Below are positions 59,042-64,000 of a stretch of DNA of 64,000 nt, piece by piece. The notes under the pieces were generated by a model, which saw only the letters and a program-made list of their open reading frames with translations, did not search any database and was not told the origin of the DNA. Location: assembly GCF_001577525.1 (NCBI RefSeq), contig NZ_CP013015.1, positions 2,282,656 through 2,346,655 of the forward strand, given 5' to 3'. Position 1 is the first letter of the stretch; every line of letters begins with the position of its first letter. The translations under genes and the position numbers were made by a program. Origin of the DNA: Candidatus Desulfofervidus auxilii (lineage in GTDB: Bacteria > Desulfobacterota > Desulfofervidia > Desulfofervidales > Desulfofervidaceae).

Positions 59042-59475
59042 AAACCCAGAATTCAAAACAAGAAAAGATAGAGATTTATCCCATGGGATGGATTGAATCT
59101 CCCATTACAGCTGTCCATAAAGGACCAGCCCAAGGCCAAGAGGCAAAGGTTAAGGGGAAAATTATTATTTTTAAAAAATTCATCTCCACTCTTAAAGGTC
59201 TAAGACCTGGAGATTACATCTGGGTTCTATGTTGGTTTCATCTAGCCAAAAGGGATGTGCTTCAGGTGCATCCACGACTAGCTAGGGAACAAGGGTTAGC
59301 AGGTGTATTTGCCAGCCGTAGTCAGGATAGACCAAATCCCATTGGTTTAGAATTGGTTAAAATTTTAAAAATAGAGCAAAACATCTTATGGGTGGAAGGG
59401 TTGGATGCCATAGATGGCACCCCAGTGTTGGATATAAAACTCCATTTTCCTCAAATAGATTGCCCTGAATACTAA
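59038..59475 (+). CDS. trmO: tRNA (N6-threonylcarbamoyl-A37) methyltransferase TrmO/TsaA
   Basis: A 145-residue SAM-dependent methyltransferase with the beta-barrel fold of the TsaA/VirR family: PMGWIESPI near the N-terminus, HLAKRDVLQVHPR and FASRSQDRPNPIGLELV with the SAM-binding arginine/proline stretch. GTG is the start, in a GTGA overlap with the preceding gene. It is shorter than E. coli TrmO because the C-terminal domain is absent, as in archaeal-type members. Confidence 0.85.
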   Translation: MKTQNSKQEKIEIYPMGWIESPITAVHKGPAQGQEAKVKGKIIIFKKFISTLKGLRPGDYIWVLCWFHLAKRDVLQVHPRLAREQGLAGVFASRSQDRPNPIGLELVKILKIEQNILWVEGLDAIDGTPVLDIKLHFPQIDCPEY

Positions 59476-60185
59476 AAGTTTGGGAACAAATTAAACATAT
59501 TAGGGTCTATTTCTGGACTGGGACTAAATGTTTTATAAGTTATTTCGACAATAGTCCCCTGTCTATCTCGCATTTTCATACCACTTACCTGTCTAGAAGA
59601 ATCATAACGGAAACAAATTCTACACAAAATTTCTCCTTTTCCTGTTTTAAAGGTAATTTTTTCTATTTTAAACCCTAATTTTCTTATCCAAATTTCCTCA
59701 ATTAGATATCTCTTTCTATCCTTCAGCCAAATAAAATATTTGTCTTTTTCTGCTTTTATCTGGTAACGGTCAGGAGTAATAAGCCATATTTGATTTCCCA
59801 ATAATGTTATCCACGCATCCATTGGTAAACCGTGAGGTAATAAAGACTTAAGGAACTCTGGTGGTTCTTCACTAGTGTAAATTCGGCCTTCTGGATAATA
59901 GAGAGAAACAAATTTATTTCCCTTTTTAATTACGGTGCATAAAGGCCAATCCAAGGAGGTAAACACATCTAATCTAAAGTTATTATTTGCTTTAACTAGT
60001 TGGATTTTTCCTATCCAACCATAACCTGTACGTTTAATTTTTAGCTTTCCTTCTAAGTAAAAATTTAAAATTTGTTCTTTTTTAATTACTTGCTTAAAAA
60101 GCGGTGAAATAGGCTGAGGTTGATAAGATACACAGGCCACAATGGTAAAAAAGATTAAGCACAAAATACTTTTAAAACCAAACAT
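59472..60185 (-). CDS. LolB-like outer-membrane lipoprotein
   Basis: A 237-residue lipoprotein: a signal peptide ends in the lipobox IVAC near residues 15-18. The mature part is a beta-rich domain of the LolB/LolA or DUF4292 type (LEGKLKIKRTGYGWIGKI, LKSLLPHGLP). It follows the TPR gene with a 1-base overlap. A role in lipoprotein placement or envelope assembly is likely; true LolB identity is uncertain. Confidence 0.6.
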   Translation of the reverse strand: MFGFKSILCLIFFTIVACVSYQPQPISPLFKQVIKKEQILNFYLEGKLKIKRTGYGWIGKIQLVKANNNFRLDVFTSLDWPLCTVIKKGNKFVSLYYPEGRIYTSEEPPEFLKSLLPHGLPMDAWITLLGNQIWLITPDRYQIKAEKDKYFIWLKDRKRYLIEEIWIRKLGFKIEKITFKTGKGEILCRICFRYDSSRQVSGMKMRDRQGTIVEITYKTFSPSPEIDPNMFNLFPNF

Positions 60186-61873
60186 TAAGAATTTTTCTCA
60201 AGAATTTGCTCTAATTTTTTAATCTTTAAAAGAATGTTTTCTGGATTATCAGGCTTAAGTTTTAAGGCTTGGCGATAGTATTTTAACGCTTCTTGATAAA
60301 GACCATTTTTGGAATAAACATCTCCTAAATGTTCAGTAATAATGGGGTCTTTAGAGGCTAATTTATGAGCCTTTTTTAAAATTTCTAATGCCTTTTTGTA
60401 TTCACCTCTTTGATAATATACCCAGCCCAAACTGTCTATAATATAGCCATCTTCAGGTTTTATTTCTAAGGCCCTTTTTATTAACCTTTCTGCCTCTTCT
60501 AAATTTTTGCCCATTTCGGCATAAGTGTAACCAAGATAATTAAGGGCCTCCGCATGGTTAGGGTCTAAGGAAATGGTCTGACGCATTTCTTTAATGCACA
60601 TATCTTTTGATTGCATTTTGTCATAAACCACACCCAGGCGGAAGTGAATAGAGGCATCCTGCGGAAAGGTCTTTACCGCTTTTTTGAGCACTTCTAATGC
60701 CCTTTGGTAATCCTTTTGGTCTTCCAAAATCTCTGCCAATACTATATAAGGCAATGGTTTCTGCGGGTATTGAATTATAATATGTTCCAATTTGGCAATG
60801 GCTTCAGATATTTTACCCTGGTTTTTCAAAAGATAAGCACTATAAATAATTCCATTTACATAAATAGGTGAAGAGGGAGGAATCTTTTTTAATATATTTA
60901 AGGCCTGGTCTATTTTTTCCATTCCTTCATAAGCAGAGGCCAGATAGTATCTAATTTCATCTTTTTTAGGAAATAGTTTTAATAAAGGTTTAAGATATGC
61001 TATAGCCTCAGAGTATTGTTTTTCACGAAGCCAAAATAGAGCTATTTCAAACTTATCTCCTGGTTTCTCAGCTAAAGAAGAAAGTAAGGTTTTTGCTTTT
61101 TTAAGTTTATTTTCTTTGAGATAAAGCTGGGCTAAAAGAAAAGCCACATTTAAATTCTTGGGATTTTCTTTCAAGATACCTTTATAAATCTCCTTTGCCT
61201 CTTTAAATTTCTTTTGATTTTCTTTTAATTTGGCTAGAGTTAAAAGGGCGTCCTCAAAATGGGGATTTAATTCTATAGCCTTTTTTAAATATTTTTCGGC
61301 TGATTTATATTTTTTTAGGGAAAAATAAGTATTCCCCAAATAGTAATAAACATAAAAGGAATTAGGGTCTAACTCAAGTAGCTTTTGAAAGGCATCTATT
61401 GCCCCTTGATAATCTTTGGTGTGGGTGTAAAGATTAGCTAAGTAAAAAGCGGCCTTTTTATTTTGGGGTGATATTTCTAAAATTCTCTTACATTCATTAA
61501 TGGCATTCTGGTAATTTTCTTGATTAGTATAAATCCACACTAACATAAATCTAGCTTCTATATTTTCTGGTTCTAACTTTAAAATATGGTCTGCCCAGTA
61601 TTTGGCTTGTTTTAATTCTCCTTTTTGCAAATAAATTTGAGTTAAATTCAAGATCACACTTGTTGCTTTAGGGTCATAAACAAGTGCCTTTTCAAGAAAA
61701 TCGATAGCTTCTTCTATGTCTCCTTGATGAAGGTATTGTTGCCCTTTGATGAAATAATAATAAGCAAGAGAGCGATCAACTGGTTTTTGAGATAAATCTG
61801 ACTGGCTTTTAGCCTTTAAACAACACAAAAAGATAACTAAACTTAAACATAAACTTATAATTTTGATTTTCAT
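60185..61873 (-). CDS. Exported tetratricopeptide-repeat protein
   Basis: About 562 residues. A signal peptide with a C-rich end (SLVIFLCCLKAKS) suggests export, perhaps as a lipoprotein. The rest is about fourteen TPR units (for example YYFIKGQQYLHQGDIEEAI; NYLGYTYAEMGKNLEEAE). It probably scaffolds envelope proteins together with the lipoprotein encoded after it. ATG 61873 follows an AAAGGAAG site; an upstream TTG is less likely. Confidence 0.82.
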   Translation of the reverse strand: MKIKIISLCLSLVIFLCCLKAKSQSDLSQKPVDRSLAYYYFIKGQQYLHQGDIEEAIDFLEKALVYDPKATSVILNLTQIYLQKGELKQAKYWADHILKLEPENIEARFMLVWIYTNQENYQNAINECKRILEISPQNKKAAFYLANLYTHTKDYQGAIDAFQKLLELDPNSFYVYYYLGNTYFSLKKYKSAEKYLKKAIELNPHFEDALLTLAKLKENQKKFKEAKEIYKGILKENPKNLNVAFLLAQLYLKENKLKKAKTLLSSLAEKPGDKFEIALFWLREKQYSEAIAYLKPLLKLFPKKDEIRYYLASAYEGMEKIDQALNILKKIPPSSPIYVNGIIYSAYLLKNQGKISEAIAKLEHIIIQYPQKPLPYIVLAEILEDQKDYQRALEVLKKAVKTFPQDASIHFRLGVVYDKMQSKDMCIKEMRQTISLDPNHAEALNYLGYTYAEMGKNLEEAERLIKRALEIKPEDGYIIDSLGWVYYQRGEYKKALEILKKAHKLASKDPIITEHLGDVYSKNGLYQEALKYYRQALKLKPDNPENILLKIKKLEQILEKNS

Positions 61874-61884
61874 TATTCTTCCTT

Positions 61885-62844
61885 TCAAAACCTTGTGGTT
61901 AGGGCTTCTTGATAATCTGGGAATTCCTCTTTCAAATAATTTCTTAGTTTTTCAATTAACCTCGCCTCAATCTGTCTAATTCTTTCTCTAGAAACATGGT
62001 GTCTTTTACCTATTTCTTTAAGTGTAAGAGGTTTATCTGCTAACAAACGTAATTCTAAAATATCTTTTTCCTTAGGAGAAAGTTCTTTTTTAATGACCTC
62101 TATTTTTTGAGCTACTAGTTCTTTAATTTCATTCCTTGCCCAGATTTCTTCTGGGGATTTCTCTGGTAAGGGAATAACTTCCTTAAAAGTGTCTTTTGTT
62201 TCAGGATTAAGGGGTGCATCCAGAGAAAATTCGCCTCCTTCCATACGTTGTTCCATTTCAATAACATCCTTTTCTCGCACATTAAGCTTTTTAGCGATTA
62301 ATTTAGGGATAGGTTCATAACCTAGCCGGGTCAAATTTTGTTTTTCTTTCTGAAGGTTATAAAACAATTTTCGTTGGGCCTGAGTAGTGCCTACTTTTAC
62401 TAATCGCCAATTATCCAAGATAAATTTTAGAATATAGGCCTTAATCCAAAAAGATGCATAATAAGGAAAGCGAATGCCTTTATCTGGGTCATACTTTTTT
62501 AAACCCATCATGAGCCCAATATTTCCTTCTTGAATTAAGTCCATCAAATTGCTTGCCCAGAAACTTTGAAACTCCAAGGCAATCTTTATTACTAGACGAA
62601 GATTTGAAGTAATAAGCTTAAAAGCCGCTTCCTTGTCTTTTTTTTCTTTATAAAGGTGAGCTAAACGAAATTCTTCCTCAGGTGTAAGTAAAGGATATTG
62701 GTTAACTTCCCACAAATACCTCTGAATAATAGCGGCACCAGAGGGGGGAACCAAAGTATTTTTCACCTCTGGTGGTGACAAAGAGGGTATTTCTTGAACC
62801 TCTACTTCTTCCATAAAATCGTTTTCTTTATCAAACTTTTTCAT
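61885..62844 (-). CDS. rpoH: Heat-shock sigma factor RpoH
   Basis: Sigma-70-family factor of about 320 residues without region 1.1. Region 2 (LVIKIALEFQSFW..DLIQEGNIGLM..GIRFPYYASFWIKAYI) is followed by the RpoH-box-like sequence TQAQRKLFYNLQKEK. Region 4 (HHVSRERIRQIEARL) ends the protein. It probably directs lon, hsp20 and other chaperone genes. ATG 62844 gives a normal start; the longer upstream frame uses TTG and no ribosome site. Confidence 0.9.
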   Translation of the reverse strand: MKKFDKENDFMEEVEVQEIPSLSPPEVKNTLVPPSGAAIIQRYLWEVNQYPLLTPEEEFRLAHLYKEKKDKEAAFKLITSNLRLVIKIALEFQSFWASNLMDLIQEGNIGLMMGLKKYDPDKGIRFPYYASFWIKAYILKFILDNWRLVKVGTTQAQRKLFYNLQKEKQNLTRLGYEPIPKLIAKKLNVREKDVIEMEQRMEGGEFSLDAPLNPETKDTFKEVIPLPEKSPEEIWARNEIKELVAQKIEVIKKELSPKEKDILELRLLADKPLTLKEIGKRHHVSRERIRQIEARLIEKLRNYLKEEFPDYQEALTTRF

Positions 62845-62911
62845 AAAAATTATGTTACCACAGAGAGACAGGGTTGCCAAGGTAGGTATAAAATGACAAA
62901 TTAGTTAAAAT

Positions 62912-63409
62912 ATGCAGTCAATGCAGAAATTCAATCAACAACTGGAAATCTTTTCTTTTTGCTCTCCCCAAGAGTTTAAGTCTTTTTTAGTCTCATTGAT
63001 AAATGTGTATCTTTCTGGATATAAAGGATTAGAAGGATATGCCTATACTGACAAGGGAGATGTGAAAAGGTATTTGAAATGGCTTTATAAAAAGGATCCA
63101 GAGGCATTTTTTGTAGCTAGTTTGAAAAATAAAACAGTGGGCTTTGTCAGTGGTTGCCGTTACTGGCACGATAGAATATATGGAGAAATCGGAGAACTGC
63201 ATGAAATAGTAGTAGATAAATCCTTTCAAGGACAGGGAATTGGTAAGGCACTGCATGAAACCATGTTGTCATTTCTTTTCAAGTATCATAGGATAATAGG
63301 ACTTTGGGTAGGAGAGAAAAATAAAAAGGCCATAAAATTTTACCAGGATTCTGGATTTAAGATTGTTGGTCAGGTAGGTAAATGGTTCAGGATGATAAAA
63401 GAGAAATAA
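62912..63409 (+). CDS. GNAT-family N-acetyltransferase
   Basis: A 165-residue acyl-CoA-dependent acetyltransferase. The acetyl-CoA-binding motif is FQGQGIGKALHE, after the beta-strand ELHEIVVDK, and NKKAIKFYQDSGF closes the domain. The substrate is not evident; it is upstream of and overlaps an M20 peptidase gene by 28 bases. Confidence 0.88.
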   Translation: MQSMQKFNQQLEIFSFCSPQEFKSFLVSLINVYLSGYKGLEGYAYTDKGDVKRYLKWLYKKDPEAFFVASLKNKTVGFVSGCRYWHDRIYGEIGELHEIVVDKSFQGQGIGKALHETMLSFLFKYHRIIGLWVGEKNKKAIKFYQDSGFKIVGQVGKWFRMIKEK

Positions 63410-64000
63410 TTCAATTATTGCTTACCCTTCTTTCTATTCCCAGTCCCAGTGGGGAAGAAATGCCTTTATTACAATGGATAGAAACCTATCTATATAATTG
63501 TGATTTCAAGACCTATTGGCAAAAAGTAACAGATAATAGGGCTAATTTGTGTGCTTATCGTGGACATCCCCAATACCTCATAGCTACTCATGTGGATACA
63601 GTTCCTGCTTGGGGTCACCCTTATGCATTTTCACCCAAAATTGAAGGAGGAAAAATTTGGGGAAGAGGGGCCATAGATACCAAAGGTCAACTGGCTGCCT
63701 TACTTAAGGCCATAAAGGAAACAGATGCTTCTTGTGCCATAGCCCTTTTTATAGATGAGGAAGAAGAGGGATTGGGTTCAGAGAAATATATTCCTCCCTT
63801 TTCATTTAAAGGAGCAGTGGTATTAGAACCCACTAATCTATCTTTGGCCATAGCTGAAGCAGGTAATATTGAGATTTATTTAAAGATTAAAGGTAAGGCT
63901 GCTCACGGTGCTTTGTTTGGTAGAGGGAAAAATGCCATAGAAGTCTTTTGTGATTTTTATCAAAGGCTAAAATTATTACCTGATTTGCAATATTCTCATT
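63382..64000 (+). CDS. M20-family metallopeptidase/deacylase, 3'-truncated by the window end
   Basis: ATG 63382 starts an open frame that runs past the window end (206 codons visible). Metal-site motifs are ATHVDTVPAW, GRGAIDTKGQLAAL and LFIDEEEEGLGSE, followed by the dimerisation-domain start KIKGKAAHGALFG. The closest known role is [LysW]-lysine hydrolase or ArgE/DapE-type deacylase. With the GNAT acetyltransferase upstream, an acetylation/deacetylation pair in amino-acid synthesis is possible. Confidence 0.85.
   Translation, partial: MVQDDKREIIQLLLTLLSIPSPSGEEMPLLQWIETYLYNCDFKTYWQKVTDNRANLCAYRGHPQYLIATHVDTVPAWGHPYAFSPKIEGGKIWGRGAIDTKGQLAALLKAIKETDASCAIALFIDEEEEGLGSEKYIPPFSFKGAVVLEPTNLSLAIAEAGNIEIYLKIKGKAAHGALFGRGKNAIEVFCDFYQRLKLLPDLQYSH

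Noticed and set aside
1-64000. tRNA or rRNA genes
   Set aside because: No cloverleaf with T-loop GGTTCGAATCC-type sequence and no rRNA-like segment was recognised on reading through; a tRNAscan/Infernal run would settle it.

Overview
The window looks like chromosomal DNA of an AT-rich, probably thermophilic, anaerobic sulfate-reducing bacterium of the Desulfobacterota type. The main evidence is a complete dsrMKJOP electron-transfer operon, a dissimilatory-type ATP sulfurylase (sat), the late futalosine-pathway menaquinone genes and a group-3c-like [NiFe]-hydrogenase small/large pair. Candidatus Desulfofervidus is a plausible relative, but the sequence alone does not fix the species. I saw no rRNA or tRNA gene.

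Layout. 0-8.8 kb: a sugar-nucleotide epimerase, then a leftward run pgsA, FlgT_N-like lipid/envelope protein, miaA, mutL, plsY, fbp and a class II aldolase. 8.8-15 kb is accessory: three stacked palindromes, a large HD-domain/STAND-type NTPase gene carrying ten 39-residue tandem repeats and cleanly interrupted by an IS3-family element, then an IS110-family remnant. 15-22.2 kb: dsrMKJOP (leftward) with an RsbRD_N-like protein upstream, a 57-residue membrane protein downstream and a separate DsrK/HdrD-like paralogue. 22.4-29 kb: an Rrf2 regulator divergent from hsp20 across a shared operator, an unknown gene, a DHH phosphoesterase, a second hsp20, lon and a PHP phosphoesterase. 29-33 kb: ferritin-like protein, flavoprotein, two metallo-beta-lactamase-fold enzymes nearby, PAP2 and thiL. 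33-39 kb: sat and the hydrogenase-like pair.

39.2-43 kb is a second accessory island. It reads as an integron-like cassette array on the minus strand, with no integrase in the window. Small unrelated genes and toxin-antitoxin modules (hicBA, DUF433/DUF5615) are separated by attC-like structured palindromes. It contains IS1182 debris and ends at a solo IS110 end.

43.3-64 kb: CoA-binding protein, gpsA, UvrD-family helicase, DUF488, a UbiD-family decarboxylase, a universal-stress/TauE operon with a candidate sigma-54 promoter and paired upstream sites next to an NtrC-type two-component pair, an IS110 remnant, ubiX-mqnP-mqnB, a CDP-alcohol phosphatidyltransferase, trmO, an outer-membrane lipoprotein/TPR pair, rpoH, a GNAT acetyltransferase and the start of an M20 peptidase.

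The genes fit one physiology. Sat activates sulfate. DsrMKJOP links the menaquinol pool, whose UbiX/UbiD/UbiA/MqnB enzymes are also here, to sulfite reduction. Fbp and aldolase support gluconeogenesis, and RpoH, Lon and two Hsp20 proteins form a heat-shock set.

Most notable: (1) a hydrogenase large subunit that lacks three of its four NiFe cysteines beside an intact small subunit; (2) the integron-like array; (3) the IS-disrupted HD-STAND-repeat gene, a possible defence protein; (4) a GC-rich palindromic mini-element caught as filled versus empty site and inside a transposase gene; (5) three copies of an IS110 left-end non-coding sequence, the likely bridge-RNA region.
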